Assembly (NCBI GenBank): GCA_020343475.1
Contig: CP070796.1
Location: forward strand, 2,745,332 to 2,780,602
Reading direction: 5' to 3'
DNA from: Candidatus Zixiibacteriota bacterium
GTDB lineage: Bacteria > Zixibacteria > MSB-5A5 > GN15 > PGXB01
DNA length: 35,271 nucleotides
Below, in pieces: positions 1 to 9,458 of the stretch; the first letter of the stretch is position 1; each line of letters begins with the position of its first letter. The position numbers and the translations under genes are program-made. Below the pieces are notes generated by a model. That model ran no database searches. It was not told the origin of the DNA and saw only the letters and a program-made list of their open reading frames with translations.

Positions 1-1
1 A

Positions 2-1195
2 GCTGAGATTGTTACACTGGCAGGCCAGCCCGGCGCGGTTACCATTGCCACCAACATGGCGGGCCGCGGAACCGATATCAGGTTGGGAAAGGGGATCGTG
101 GAAAAGGGCGGTCTGCACATTATCGGCACCGAGCGTCATGAGTCACGGCGTATCGACCGGCAGCTGCGCGGGCGATCCGGCCGTCAGGGTGACCCCGGTT
201 CATCGCGCTTCTACCTTTCACTGGAGGACGATTTGATGCGGCTTTTCGGTTCGGATCGAATCGCCAAAATAATGGATCGAATGGGAGTCGAAGAAGGTGA
301 GGTTATTACCCACAAGATGGTTACTAAAGCCATTGAGCGAGCCCAGAAGCGGGTCGAGATGCAGAACTTTTCCATCCGCAAACATACCCTTGAATATGAC
401 GACGTCATGAATTCCCAGCGCGAGGTTATCTATGATCGCCGCCTGGCCGCCCTGGAACGCGAGTCAATCAAGGATGAAGTGCTGGAACTCATCGACGAGG
501 TCCTGCAGAGTCTGATCGACCAATATTGTCCGGTCAAGGAATATCCTGAAAACTGGGACCTGACCGGATTCAAAAATGAGCTGCGCCGCATCTACCTGCT
601 GAATCTGGAATTCAAGAATGAGGAGATTCCACAGCTGACCCATGAGCGGCTCTTCGAGCAGGTGCAGAACGCGATCCTGACATTCTACCGGCACAAGGAG
701 AATCTTTACGGCGAAGAGATCATGCGCAGACTGGAACGGTATGCCGTCCTGATTACCATTGACCGGCACTGGCGCGACCATATGTACGAGATGGATCAGC
801 TCAAAACGGGGATCGGCCTGCGGGCTTACGGCCAGCGCGATCCCTTAATCGAATATAAACGGGAAGCATACCGAATCTTCAGCGAGATGATCGGAACCGT
901 CGACCGGGAAATCGTCGGGATGGTTTACAAGCTCCAGGTAAACATGCCTGAAAAATCGCGCGAGGAGCGACGCCGGGAGGCGGCCGAACGGTCTATGGTG
1001 ACATCGCATCAGGACACGGTCGGGATGGGATTCGGTTCCGCACGCCAGGCCGAGGAAGCCAACCCGATGGTGGCCGCCTCGCAGCGCGGCAAGGCGCAGC
1101 CGGTCAAACGAGAGGGGAAGAAAGTCGGCCGCAATGATCCCTGCCCCTGCGGCAGCGGCAAAAAATACAAAAAGTGCTGCGGCCGGAATGTCTGA
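2..1195 (+). CDS. secA: Preprotein translocase ATPase SecA, C-terminal part (5' end outside window)
   Basis: SecA is the cytoplasmic motor ATPase that drives unfolded preproteins through the SecYEG channel. The reading frame is already open at base 2, so about 397 C-terminal residues are visible and the N-terminal nucleotide-binding fold and preprotein cross-linking domain lie outside the window. Visible landmarks are the helicase-type motif [10 protein letters not shown] near the start, the arginine-finger motif [20 protein letters not shown], the helical wing and scaffold with the stretch [22 protein letters not shown], a charged variable linker, and a terminal SEC-C zinc motif ([17 protein letters not shown]) that contacts SecB or ribosomes in other species. 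The zinc ligands C, C, C, C are all present. The stop codon abuts the ATG of the next gene, so the two are probably co-transcribed. Identity is certain; the partial state is only a window effect. Confidence 0.98.
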   Translation, partial: AEIVTLAGQPGAVTIATNMAGRGTDIRLGKGIVEKGGLHIIGTERHESRRIDRQLRGRSGRQGDPGSSRFYLSLEDDLMRLFGSDRIAKIMDRMGVEEGEVITHKMVTKAIERAQKRVEMQNFSIRKHTLEYDDVMNSQREVIYDRRLAALERESIKDEVLELIDEVLQSLIDQYCPVKEYPENWDLTGFKNELRRIYLLNLEFKNEEIPQLTHERLFEQVQNAILTFYRHKENLYGEEIMRRLERYAVLITIDRHWRDHMYEMDQLKTGIGLRAYGQRDPLIEYKREAYRIFSEMIGTVDREIVGMVYKLQVNMPEKSREERRREAAERSMVTSHQDTVGMGFGSARQAEEANPMVAASQRGKAQPVKREGKKVGRNDPCPCGSGKKYKKCCGRNV

Positions 1196-1621
1196 ATGAT
1201 GATACGCATCCTTTTCGTTTGTTCGGGAAACTCAGTCCGCAGCCAGATGGCTGAGGCGTTCGCGCGAACGCTTTCAGACGGGCAGTTCGAAATCAGGTCT
1301 GCCGGCATATACGCCGCCGGAGTCCACCCCGTGGCCGCAGCTTCCATGAAGGAAGTCGGCATCGACATTTCCGGCCAATCCAGCACGATATTGGACAATT
1401 CACTTATTAACTGGGCGGATCATCTGGTTACCCTGTGCGGCAACGCCAGAGAGAATTGCCCCCCGATTCCAAAATCGGTGAAAACGAATCACTGGGACAT
1501 TATAAATCCTGATAGACTCTACCCTTCGGAGGAAGCACGCCGTCAAGGGTACGCCCGGGTTCGTGACATAATCAGGCGACAGGTTGAAAGTATTTTGGCA
1601 GAATTAAGAAGGCGGGACTGA
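1196..1621 (+). CDS. arsC: Arsenate reductase, thioredoxin-coupled type (LMW-PTP fold)
   Basis: A 141-residue cytoplasmic protein of the low-molecular-weight tyrosine phosphatase fold. It has the phosphate-binding loop C9-X5-R15 (VCSGNSVRSQ) and the pair C81 and C88 (TLCGNARENC), which match the three redox cysteines C10, C82 and C89 of the Staphylococcus pI258 ArsC. These relay electrons from thioredoxin to reduce arsenate to arsenite. The structural cysteine found inside the P-loop of the staphylococcal enzyme (C15) is valine here. The ATG directly follows the secA stop, and a second in-frame ATG is the next codon, so the exact start may be one codon later. No arsenite pump or ArsR repressor gene is adjacent, so the role could be general arsenate detoxification or, less likely, a phosphatase function. 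Confidence 0.88.
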   Translation: MMIRILFVCSGNSVRSQMAEAFARTLSDGQFEIRSAGIYAAGVHPVAAASMKEVGIDISGQSSTILDNSLINWADHLVTLCGNARENCPPIPKSVKTNHWDIINPDRLYPSEEARRQGYARVRDIIRRQVESILAELRRRD

Positions 1622-1627
1622 GCAGAC

Positions 1628-1777
1628 ATGATTCACACCGATCTCTTTGATGGGGAAAAAACCCTTGTTAACGGCAGGACAACGCCGGAACTACTTTCCA
1701 AAATCCTCAATCCTGGCCGAAAAAACGAACTGGGCAATGTAATGCGAAATAAGGTTCGCCGCGAAAAACAGACCTGA
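1628..1777 (+). CDS. Possible small protein, 49 aa, unknown
   Basis: A short ORF opens with ATG six bases after the arsC stop and ends with TGA just before the Shine-Dalgarno sequence of the M16 peptidase gene. The product begins MIHTDLFDGEK and has a basic C-terminal half (RKNELGNVMRNKVRREKQT). It has no signal peptide or membrane segment. Position, strand and tight spacing suit a translationally coupled operon member, but no clear ribosome-binding site precedes it and I recognise no family. It could equally be an untranslated spacer. Confidence 0.35.
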   Translation: MIHTDLFDGEKTLVNGRTTPELLSKILNPGRKNELGNVMRNKVRREKQT

Positions 1778-1797
1778 GTCAATATGAGAGGAGCATT

Positions 1798-3333
1798 ATG
1801 AAAAGGATACGATACCCGGTCATTCTAATCCTGCTGCTGACGGCGGCATTCGCCGCCGAGGACGAATTGCAGTTTTCCGTTGAGCGTTTCACACTCGACA
1901 ACGGATTGACCTTTCTTGTTGTCGAGCGCCATACCGCGCCGGTTTTTTCCGGGTACATTTGTGTTGGGGCCGGTTCTGCCTACGAACGCATCGGCGATAT
2001 CGGAACCGCACACCTTCTTGAACATATGATGTCCAAAGGGTCACGCCTGATTGGCACAACCGACTACGAGGCCGAGGCAGAACTAATGGTGAAAGAGGAT
2101 TCGGTCTGGGCTAAAATCGACCAGGCCCGGCGCGCTACTCGCCGCATCAGGCTCGGCGAACCGAATAAGCTCGATGCGCATCTCAAATATATTGAAAAGC
2201 TTGAAGCGGTGCTGGATTCCCTGACTGCCACCAGTTCTCAGTACGTGATTCAGAATGAATTCGACATGCTCTACACCCGTAACGGGGCCGCGTCATTCAA
2301 CGCCCTCACCAGGTATGATTTTACTTCCTACTATGTTTCGTTGCCGTCCAATCGGATTGAACTATGGTTTGCCATGGAATCGGACCGGCTGAAAAACCTG
2401 GTCCTTCGGGAATTCTTCCCGGAGCGCGACGTGGTCAGCGAAGAACGCCGCCTGTCGGTTGAAAACAAAAGCAACAGCAAGCTCTTCGAACAGCTTATCG
2501 GGACAGCCTTTATCGCCCATCCGTACCAGATCTACTGGGAATGGCAGTCTGAGATCAACAACCTTACTCGTGACGACCTGATGCGTTTTCACGACATGTA
2601 CTATACTCCCCAGAACCTGACCGTTGCGGTGGTGGGAGACGTCCGTCTGCAGCAGGTCAAGAAACTTGCACAAGATTATTTTGGTGTTATTCCCCGACGC
2701 CCTGATCCCAATCCGATTTACACGGTTGAGCTGGAACAGACTGGCGAACGGCGCGTGGAATTGCTGTATGAGGCCAATCCGGCGGTTTTCATAAGCTATC
2801 ACAAGGTTGCCTACGACCACCCGGATGATCCGGTCTTTCAGGTGATCGAGCGTCTGATCGGCCAGGGGAGAACCTCCCGGCTTTACAAGTCCCTGGTACT
2901 GGACCAGCAGATCTGCCTTGACATTTCGGTTGATGTCTTCCCCGGGAATTTTCTCGGTGATCCGCATGCCAGCGCTTTCAATATATATGCTTACCCCATG
3001 AATGGCACCACCACCCAGGAGCTGGAACAGGCCATTTATGCCGAACTGGACAAACTCAAGACCGATCCGGTTGGAGATAAAGAACTGCAGAAGATAAAAA
3101 ACAGTATCGATGCCGCTTTCATCTGGGAAGCCTACAGCAATATGGGCCTGGCACGGATCCTGGCTTTCTCGCAAAACCTGACCCATAATTGGGAATATCT
3201 CAAAACATTCAGAAACAGCATGAAAGCGGTGAGCGCGGAAGATATCATGCGTGTCGCCGATCACTATTTCACCGGGACAAACCGTACCGTCGCCACCCTA
3301 ATACCGGCAAACAGCGGAGGAGGTACCCGGTGA
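1798..3333 (+). CDS. M16 family zinc metallopeptidase, catalytic subunit (exported)
   Basis: A 511-residue insulinase/pitrilysin-type peptidase, exported by a signal peptide (MKRIRYPVILILLLTAAFAA). The inverted zinc motif HxxEH is intact at H72-LL-E75-H76, and the third metal ligand is expected in VVSEERRLSVEN further on. An extra helical insertion of roughly 60 residues separates the zinc motif from the next strands, a layout known in some bacterial M16 proteins. The second half carries the usual non-catalytic repeat (VGDVRLQQVKKLAQDYFG and QGRTSRLYKS). The start is supported by GAGAGGAGC upstream of the ATG. Its stop overlaps the start of the next gene in TGATG, and that gene encodes the complementary R/Y-type subunit, so the pair probably forms a heterodimeric periplasmic peptidase that degrades peptides. 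The substrate is unknown. Confidence 0.93.
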   Translation: MKRIRYPVILILLLTAAFAAEDELQFSVERFTLDNGLTFLVVERHTAPVFSGYICVGAGSAYERIGDIGTAHLLEHMMSKGSRLIGTTDYEAEAELMVKEDSVWAKIDQARRATRRIRLGEPNKLDAHLKYIEKLEAVLDSLTATSSQYVIQNEFDMLYTRNGAASFNALTRYDFTSYYVSLPSNRIELWFAMESDRLKNLVLREFFPERDVVSEERRLSVENKSNSKLFEQLIGTAFIAHPYQIYWEWQSEINNLTRDDLMRFHDMYYTPQNLTVAVVGDVRLQQVKKLAQDYFGVIPRRPDPNPIYTVELEQTGERRVELLYEANPAVFISYHKVAYDHPDDPVFQVIERLIGQGRTSRLYKSLVLDQQICLDISVDVFPGNFLGDPHASAFNIYAYPMNGTTTQELEQAIYAELDKLKTDPVGDKELQKIKNSIDAAFIWEAYSNMGLARILAFSQNLTHNWEYLKTFRNSMKAVSAEDIMRVADHYFTGTNRTVATLIPANSGGGTR

Positions 3334-4733
3334 TGAAGAACATTTGCCTTCTTACCCTGATTATCATGCTTACGGCACCCTTGCTGTTTGCGGTAAATCC
3401 TCGTGAAATGAAATTCCCTCCCTTGCAGTTTGAGCCGGCGAATCCGGTCCGCTTCGAAATTGACAATGGAATAGTAATCTATTTTCTGGAAGATCACCAG
3501 TTGCCGGTCTTTTCCGTCACCGGCTATTTCAATGGTGGATCGGTGCACGACCCGAAGGAAAAGCTCGGCCTGTCTGATCTCACCGCAACTCTGATGCGGT
3601 CCGGCGGTGCAGGCAAACGCAGCCCGGAACAGGTCGATCTCGATCTTGATTTCATCTCGGCGAATACTTCCAGCGATGCTGATAAGGATTATTTCTCAAT
3701 CAGCGTCTCGGCGCTGAAGAAAGACATTGCACTGTGTTTCGAAATATTTTCCGACATGCTGATCCGACCCCGATTCGATTCCGGCAAGATCGCACTCGAG
3801 CTGGCAAATGCCAGGGAGCGCATTAGACGCCAGAACGACGATCCGGGCCGCCTGACTCGCCGCGTGTACTATCAGACCGTTTATGAGGGTCATCCATACA
3901 GTTATTACCCCACCCTGGCGACGCTGGACAATATTACCGAAGCCGACATCCGCGCGCACTATGAGAAATTTTACAACCCTGACAACTGCATCCTGGCCGT
4001 CTCGGGCGATATGACGCTTGACGAATTACAAAGTCTCCTGGCGACATACTTGATGAGCTGGGAAAAGGCCGGTGTCAGCATTGAAGCGATTCCTGAAGCC
4101 AAACCGAAATACCGGCCCGGCGTGTACTATGTCGAAAAAGACATCAACCAGGCTCACCTGTGTTTCGGGCATCTCAGCATGGACAGCAAGAATCCCGATC
4201 GTTATGCTATGGATATATTGAACTTCGCCATGGGTGGCGGCGGCTTTTCTTCGCGTTTGATGATGCAGGTGCGCACCTCCGCCGGACTGGCGTACTTGGT
4301 CGGTTCATATCTCTGGACCCGACCCCTGAACGGAACGCTTTTTGGCTATTGCCAGACACGGGCCGATGCGATGTCGCAGGCACTCCGGATGATGCTCGAT
4401 ATTATGGCCGACGTCAAGGCCGGCGGCATCACCAGGGAGGAGATGGATCTGGCCAAAGAATCAATCATAAACTCCTACGTTTTCAACTATGACACACCGA
4501 GCAAAATTGTCGAGGCCAGGGCGATGCTGGAATTGATGGGATTCCCCTCTGATCAGATAAAAAAGAACCTGGAGGAATACCGCAGGGTGACGCTTGAGGA
4601 CTGCAACGAGGCCGCTAGAAAGTATATTGATATGGAGAACCTTGCTGTCGTCATCACCGGAAACAGGGAATTGTTTGATAAGTCGCCTGAGACCTTCGGA
4701 ACAGTTACTGCGGTTTCACTGGAGATTAAATAG
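3333..4733 (+). CDS. M16 family peptidase, non-catalytic R/Y subunit (exported)
   Basis: A 466-residue M16 protein with a signal peptide (MKNICLLTLIIMLTAPLLFA). At the HxxEH position it reads LSDLTATLM (D82, A85, T86), so it cannot bind catalytic zinc. It keeps the hallmarks of the partner subunit in M16B heterodimers: a glycine-rich loop (AMGGGGFSSRL) and the substrate-binding pair R314 and Y321 in QVRTSAGLAYLVGSY. In characterised heterodimers of this kind, one chain provides zinc and the other provides R/Y, and both are needed for activity. The start chosen is the ATG overlapping the upstream stop (TGATG), which gives a clean signal peptide; an upstream in-frame ATG at 3189 lies inside the preceding gene. 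Translation is probably coupled to the catalytic subunit. Confidence 0.92.
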   Translation: MKNICLLTLIIMLTAPLLFAVNPREMKFPPLQFEPANPVRFEIDNGIVIYFLEDHQLPVFSVTGYFNGGSVHDPKEKLGLSDLTATLMRSGGAGKRSPEQVDLDLDFISANTSSDADKDYFSISVSALKKDIALCFEIFSDMLIRPRFDSGKIALELANARERIRRQNDDPGRLTRRVYYQTVYEGHPYSYYPTLATLDNITEADIRAHYEKFYNPDNCILAVSGDMTLDELQSLLATYLMSWEKAGVSIEAIPEAKPKYRPGVYYVEKDINQAHLCFGHLSMDSKNPDRYAMDILNFAMGGGGFSSRLMMQVRTSAGLAYLVGSYLWTRPLNGTLFGYCQTRADAMSQALRMMLDIMADVKAGGITREEMDLAKESIINSYVFNYDTPSKIVEARAMLELMGFPSDQIKKNLEEYRRVTLEDCNEAARKYIDMENLAVVITGNRELFDKSPETFGTVTAVSLEIK

Positions 4734-4793
4734 GAGAACAATACCCGGTAAATGCAGTTATAGTATGGAAAAAGACGCATCAGGAAACGCAAC

Positions 4794-5795
4794 ATGAAAC
4801 ATATCTCAGCTTTGATATTGCCGGTCATCCTGTTATTGACAGCCGCCACAATGGCCCAGACTCCCGGGACACCCTCCGTGCGCAAATTATACGTGTTCGC
4901 CTCCCCGGCCGTCTCTCTCAACTCAGGCCACACCGAATATATTATGGATTTTTACTTTCTGGACACCCTTGGTCAGACGCAATGGCGGAAAAGCGAGCTT
5001 GAATTCCCTCTGGACATATTGCTCGCGGGCGCCGAAATCGGGATTTATTCCGAGGAAGGCGGCAGAACCGATTGGTATATAAGCACCTCGTTGCGAGCTA
5101 ATTTCGGTAATCCCGACGGACTTATGAAAGACCATGACTGGAAAACCGAGCCGGGCGTGTTCGATGGGAAATTCAGTTATACTGAGTCAAGCACCCGGCT
5201 GAGCGCGTTCCTGCTGGACATAAACGCGGCCAGGCTCTACTACTCCGGAGAAAAAATCGACCTGTTTTTTCTGCTCGGTTTCCATTATCAGAAATGGGAC
5301 TTTGATATAATCGGATATGATGGCTGGCAGTATAATGACGATTCGCTTCGCATTAATCTCTCAAGTTCGCGTAAGGCTCTTGAGTACGAAGTGACTTATG
5401 CCATGCCTGTTTTCGGGACGATAATGCGGATCAATCCCGAAAAGCGTACCGGGCTCGACCTCGAAGCTGCCCTTGGCCCGGTATTTGTCTCCGACCACGA
5501 CAACCACCTTTTGCGAAATAAAATCGGCGAGGCCAATGGCGTCGGCTATGGAATTTCCTTGTCTGCGGAGGGATATTTCCTGTTTGGCGACATCAGGCGG
5601 GGATACCGTCCATTCTTTGATCTTAACGCCGGATTCGCATATATGAACGCCTCAGTGGATCAGACTCAGCGATGGTACGGCGATGACCCCGCATCTCAAG
5701 ATTTCGATGATACCGGCGAGGTTGTCCCGGACATTCCACATGATATCAAAAGCCTGCAATTCGGGCTTGGCCTTCGGATCGGATTGATATTCTAG
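4794..5795 (+). CDS. Exported protein, probable outer-membrane beta-barrel, unknown function
   Basis: A 333-residue protein with a signal peptide (MKHISALILPVILLLTAATMA). After it come many alternating polar/hydrophobic stretches with aromatic residues, such as RADWYISTS-like and HYQKWDFDI-like strands. The chain ends LQFGLGLRIGLIF, a terminal phenylalanine strand typical of barrel proteins inserted by the BAM complex. I recognise no family. The start is preceded by CAGGAAACGC. It lies 60 bases after the M16 pair and 25 before the hydrolase gene, on the same strand, so it may be co-transcribed with them. A surface or porin-like role is inferred only from strand pattern and C-terminus. Confidence 0.7.
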   Translation: MKHISALILPVILLLTAATMAQTPGTPSVRKLYVFASPAVSLNSGHTEYIMDFYFLDTLGQTQWRKSELEFPLDILLAGAEIGIYSEEGGRTDWYISTSLRANFGNPDGLMKDHDWKTEPGVFDGKFSYTESSTRLSAFLLDINAARLYYSGEKIDLFFLLGFHYQKWDFDIIGYDGWQYNDDSLRINLSSSRKALEYEVTYAMPVFGTIMRINPEKRTGLDLEAALGPVFVSDHDNHLLRNKIGEANGVGYGISLSAEGYFLFGDIRRGYRPFFDLNAGFAYMNASVDQTQRWYGDDPASQDFDDTGEVVPDIPHDIKSLQFGLGLRIGLIF

Positions 5796-5820
5796 CGCGC
5801 GTCAGAAGGAGCCGCGAACG

Positions 5821-6690
5821 GTGCCGATAACCGACGGAATCATCCGCACGCGTGAACTTATCACGCTTAAAAAGAACGCCGCGACGGTCGTCGGGAGATT
5901 CTACAGCCCCGACCTTATAGAAAAAACCATCGTTGAAAAAATCAGCTACCTCTCCGACGGCCTTACCGTCCGCGGCTGCCTGGCCCGGCCCGAAGATGAG
6001 GGCGTCTATCCGGTCCTGATCTGGAATCGCGGCGGCTCCGGTGACCGCGGGGCGCTCAGCGACCTGACCGCATATTTGATGCTCGCCTCGACCGCTATCT
6101 GGGGATATGTCGTGCTGGCCACTCATTACCGCGGGAATAAGGGCGGCGAGGGAATCGAGGACTGGGGCGGTGAAGATCTGACCGACGCACTGAATATGAT
6201 CGAGGTTGCCAAAAATCTTCCCGAATGCGACACCGGGCGGATTGCCATTGAGGGTGCCAGCCGCGGCGGGATGATTGCATACCGAGCGCTGGTAAAATAC
6301 AGGAAATTCAATTGCGCCATCGTGCATGCCGGTATCGCGGATGTCGCGCGCCTGGCTGAGACCCGCTCCGATTTCAAGCGCTTTGTCGACAAAACCTTTG
6401 CCCGGATGGACGAAAAGGAACGATTGGAAAAACTCAGGGAGCTCTCAGCCGTGCATTTCGCCGATCAGCTTCCGAAAGACTGCCCGATTCTTATTATGCA
6501 CGGCGACGCCGATACAATCGTGCCCGTGGAACAGTCATATATTCTCGCCGAGAAGCTCAGACTGTACAACGTTTCCCATAAGCTTGCTGTCTTGAAAGGC
6601 GGGAGCCATATTGCCCTAAAAGACGGCACCTACAGGGAAATCGACCACCTTCGCAAAAAATGGCTGGAAAAATATTTGAAAAAAGTGTAG
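5821..6690 (+). CDS. Alpha/beta hydrolase of the S9 / dienelactone-hydrolase type
   Basis: A 289-residue protein without a signal peptide, hence probably cytoplasmic. The catalytic triad is readable: nucleophile Ser in GASRGGM, acid Asp in MHGDADTIVP, and His in KGGSHIALKDG. The DxDxI-type acid motif and the lid-less layout resemble prolyl-oligopeptidase-type (S9) hydrolases lacking the propeller; the substrate may be an ester or a short peptide. Translation starts with GTG; an AAGGAG sequence about ten bases upstream supports this start. It is the last gene of the first rightward block and converges on the SDR gene, with a small hairpin between them. Confidence 0.82.
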   Translation: MPITDGIIRTRELITLKKNAATVVGRFYSPDLIEKTIVEKISYLSDGLTVRGCLARPEDEGVYPVLIWNRGGSGDRGALSDLTAYLMLASTAIWGYVVLATHYRGNKGGEGIEDWGGEDLTDALNMIEVAKNLPECDTGRIAIEGASRGGMIAYRALVKYRKFNCAIVHAGIADVARLAETRSDFKRFVDKTFARMDEKERLEKLRELSAVHFADQLPKDCPILIMHGDADTIVPVEQSYILAEKLRLYNVSHKLAVLKGGSHIALKDGTYREIDHLRKKWLEKYLKKV

Positions 6691-6702
6691 CCCGAAACTC
6701 CC

Positions 6703-6724
6703 GCAGGGCTCCCTGCCTTTCTTA
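6703..6724 (+). terminator. Weak terminator-like hairpin between convergent genes
   Basis: GCAGGG and CCCTGC form a short stem with a very tight loop, followed by CTTTCTT. It lies between the stops of the convergent hydrolase and SDR genes. The stem is short, so the call is weak. Confidence 0.3.
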
Positions 6725-6725
6725 C

Positions 6726-7721
6726 TCATGATCTGTCACTTTCATGCCACGCCCGAAGCAGTTCCGCTTCGCGCTCCGGTTTCATGCCGCTTATTTTATA
6801 TTCCATCTCCCCAGGACGGCTTTCATGCCATTCCAGCGTATCCCTGATGGTCTCTTCAAGCGGGCGGCAGATCAATCCTGCCGAAAACACTTTTGCTACA
6901 TTTGTCGCCATCATTCCCCGTTCTTCAATCAGCCACATCGGCAGTTCGATCCACGGTTCCACATCGTGATCGAGCAGGAACTTTTCCGGCATCCAGACAA
7001 GGCTGGCTTTCCGGTTACAGGTATTATTGATTGCCTGAAATAGCTTCTGCATGGTCAGTCTGTCTTTCGGACCGGTTGCATGATACACTCCCGTTTGCCC
7101 TGTTTCCACCATATTAACAATCCAGGCCGCCAGATCCCGGGCATCAATAAGCTGGGTCTGCAAATCTTTCGGTTCCGGCGCAAGGATTTCTCCGCCCCGC
7201 GCAATGCGCTGAACCCAGTATGTGAAGCGGTCCGATGGGTCATGGGGTCCGACAATCAGGCCCGGCCGCACTACCAGTGTCCTTCCAGGCAGTGCGTCCT
7301 CAACAGCCTGCTCACACAATGCCTTCAGTGCTCCGTAGGATTGGCCGGTAATTTCCTCAATGGTTTCGTCTTCCGTCGTTGCCACTTCAGCAGTTTCATC
7401 CAGCCCGATTACGTGGGAGTCCTTATAAACGGCAATGGTCGATACAAAGACATAATGCCTTACTGCATTTGCCAGAAGTTCCGCAGACTTCCTTACGATG
7501 CGCGGGAAATAACCGCATGTATCAATGACCGTATCCCAACTCCGGTTTTCCAGCAGGGCCAGGTCGCTGTCGCGGTCACCATGCAGCTGCTCCAGTTCAG
7601 AAAACAATTCGGGATTGGTTTTTCCCCTGTTGAACAGGGTTACTTCGTGCCCCTGCCGGACGGCGGTTTCCACAAGGTGCCGCCCCAGAAATCTTGTGCC
7701 GCCAATGATCAGAATTTCCAA
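6726..7721 (-). CDS. NAD(P)-dependent epimerase/dehydratase, extended SDR family
   Basis: A 331-residue Rossmann-fold protein. The N-terminal dinucleotide-binding motif is IIGGTRFLGRHLVE, with GxRFLG in place of the usual GxxGxxG, as in the CSP41 / isoflavone-reductase-like branch of extended SDRs. The active-site YxxxK appears as SYGALKALCEQ near residue 130, and a serine in FVSTIAVY precedes it. Substrate is probably a nucleotide sugar or other carbohydrate, but this is family inference. The start codon is TTG, preceded by AAGGGAAAGACA as ribosome-binding site, and the next residues immediately form the first beta strand. It is separated from the NAD(P)HX repair gene by 177 bases and may have its own promoter. 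Confidence 0.85.
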   Translation of the reverse strand: MEILIIGGTRFLGRHLVETAVRQGHEVTLFNRGKTNPELFSELEQLHGDRDSDLALLENRSWDTVIDTCGYFPRIVRKSAELLANAVRHYVFVSTIAVYKDSHVIGLDETAEVATTEDETIEEITGQSYGALKALCEQAVEDALPGRTLVVRPGLIVGPHDPSDRFTYWVQRIARGGEILAPEPKDLQTQLIDARDLAAWIVNMVETGQTGVYHATGPKDRLTMQKLFQAINNTCNRKASLVWMPEKFLLDHDVEPWIELPMWLIEERGMMATNVAKVFSAGLICRPLEETIRDTLEWHESRPGEMEYKISGMKPEREAELLRAWHESDRS

Positions 7722-7898
7722 TGTCTTTCCCTTTCGACAGGTCGGATTATGCTTGAAACATCAAGAGATGCCAGAACCCGACAGATTTGTGTTTCTTTTT
7801 TGTATGGCATTTTCCGAAATTATAATTGCGATATCATACGATTATAGACGAAGTAATGAAGAAATTGTTTTGGTTGAATAGCCAGCGGACCGCGGATA

Positions 7899-9458
7899 TT
7901 ATTCACGCTCGCCCTGCGATTCCGCCAGCCGGAAAGCGTCAGAAATATAATCAATCAAATCCCCTGCAATCATCGCCCGGCAACCCAGCTCCGCTGCTGC
8001 CAGATCGCCTGCCAGGCCATGCAAATACACCCCGCAAAGAGCGCTTTCCAGCGGATTTAATCCCTGCGCCAGAAATGACCCGATCATGCCGGAGAGTACG
8101 TCGCCGGTTCCGCCCGTCGCCATGCCGTTATTGCCGGTCGGATTGAGATACACCTGGCCATCGCTGTCAACCACCACCGTTGGCGAGGTCTTATAAACAA
8201 TCACCGCATTGTATTTGCGGGAGTACTGGCGGATAAGATCATACAGGTCGGAAATTCCTTCCGGAAGATTCTCATCAATCAGCCGCCTGAATTCCCCGGG
8301 GTGCGGAGTCAGGACAATTTTGATATGTTCTGCGGTGAGCACTTCGCGGCTTTTCGCAAGAGCATTTGATCCGTCAGCGTCAATGACTGCCGGCCTGTCC
8401 AGCGAAGGTAATAATCGCTGTATCAGCTTTCTGGTTTCATGATGCGTCCCGACCCCGGGTCCGATGATGGCCGCATCGCTCAGGCCAATCTGTTTTCGTA
8501 TTACACCAAGGCCGCGAAGCGCCAGGATCCCCTTGCGGCCGACATCCGGAAGCGGGAGTGTCATCACCTCGGTCAGCTTCGCTTCCAGAATCGAATTAAG
8601 CGTCTGCGGGCATGCCACCGTCGCCAGCCCCAGTCCGGTCCTCGCCGATGCCAGCGCCGCGAGCGTCGCCGCGCCGGTCAGCCCGGTCGATCCGGCCAGA
8701 ATAAGCAGTTTGCCGAAATCCCCTTTGTGGCCGTCCGGCTTCCTTTCCGGTAGAAGCGACGTAATAAGCTCCGGAGTGATCAAATTCACTTTGAAGTCAA
8801 AAGACTCGACAACACCCTCGGGGACCCCAATTGGAACCACTTCGACAATCCCGCACAATTCCCGCCCCGGAGAATAATACTGCCCGATTTTGGGAAGCCC
8901 CAGAGTATAGGTATATTCCGCGGCGGTCGCCGCTCCCTCGCATTGGCCGGTATCGACATTCAGGCCGGACGGGCAGTCAACAGCAATCACCCGGATTTCA
9001 ACGCGGTTGATCCATTCAATAAATTCCCCCGGGAGGCCGCGCGGCGCTCCGGAAAAACCCGTTCCAAAAACAGCATCCACAATATAATCGGCGTTGACCC
9101 TCTCGGGCAATTCATCACCCGATTTTACCGGAATGATCGTGATTCCTCTTGCAACGGCGCGATCATAATTCAATCTGGCATCCGTCGACAATTCTTCCGC
9201 GGGATCAGCGTAATAAATCGTTACCTGTGCGCCATACTCATGCAAATACCTTCCGACAACAAAGCCGTCGCCGCCATTGTTTCCTTTGCCGCAGAAGATG
9301 GCCAGTGCTTTGTCTTGCGGCTGGATCAGAATCTCGTCTCTGATCCGCTCGGCGATACCCCGCCCGGCGTTTTCCATCAGTTGCGCCCCGGGAATACCCC
9401 GGTTTTCGATCGTCTCCCGGTCTACAGAGCGCATCTGTTCGGCGGTTACCAGCTTCAT
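7899..9458 (-). CDS. nnr: Bifunctional NAD(P)H-hydrate repair enzyme (epimerase + ADP-dependent dehydratase)
   Basis: A 519-residue YjeF-type fusion protein. The N-terminal domain (about 1-215) is the NAD(P)HX epimerase, with IFCGKGNNGGDGFVVGRYL and VDAVFGTGFSG. The C-terminal domain (about 225-515) is the ADP-dependent (S)-NAD(P)HX dehydratase of the ribokinase-like fold, with LTPHPGEFRRL and the phosphate-binding, catalytic stretch NNGMATGGTGDVLSGMIG. Together they repair hydrated NADH and NADPH in the cytoplasm. Length is normal for the fused enzyme. The start codon overlaps the lon stop in ATGA, and GAAGAAGGGG precedes it, so it is translationally coupled to lon. Confidence 0.95.
   Translation of the reverse strand: MKLVTAEQMRSVDRETIENRGIPGAQLMENAGRGIAERIRDEILIQPQDKALAIFCGKGNNGGDGFVVGRYLHEYGAQVTIYYADPAEELSTDARLNYDRAVARGITIIPVKSGDELPERVNADYIVDAVFGTGFSGAPRGLPGEFIEWINRVEIRVIAVDCPSGLNVDTGQCEGAATAAEYTYTLGLPKIGQYYSPGRELCGIVEVVPIGVPEGVVESFDFKVNLITPELITSLLPERKPDGHKGDFGKLLILAGSTGLTGAATLAALASARTGLGLATVACPQTLNSILEAKLTEVMTLPLPDVGRKGILALRGLGVIRKQIGLSDAAIIGPGVGTHHETRKLIQRLLPSLDRPAVIDADGSNALAKSREVLTAEHIKIVLTPHPGEFRRLIDENLPEGISDLYDLIRQYSRKYNAVIVYKTSPTVVVDSDGQVYLNPTGNNGMATGGTGDVLSGMIGSFLAQGLNPLESALCGVYLHGLAGDLAAAELGCRAMIAGDLIDYISDAFRLAESQGERE

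Noticed and set aside
2362-3264. Long open frame of 300 codons opposite the catalytic M16 gene
   Set aside because: It is the antisense shadow of a gene with clear family motifs and a ribosome-binding site; it has no motif of its own.
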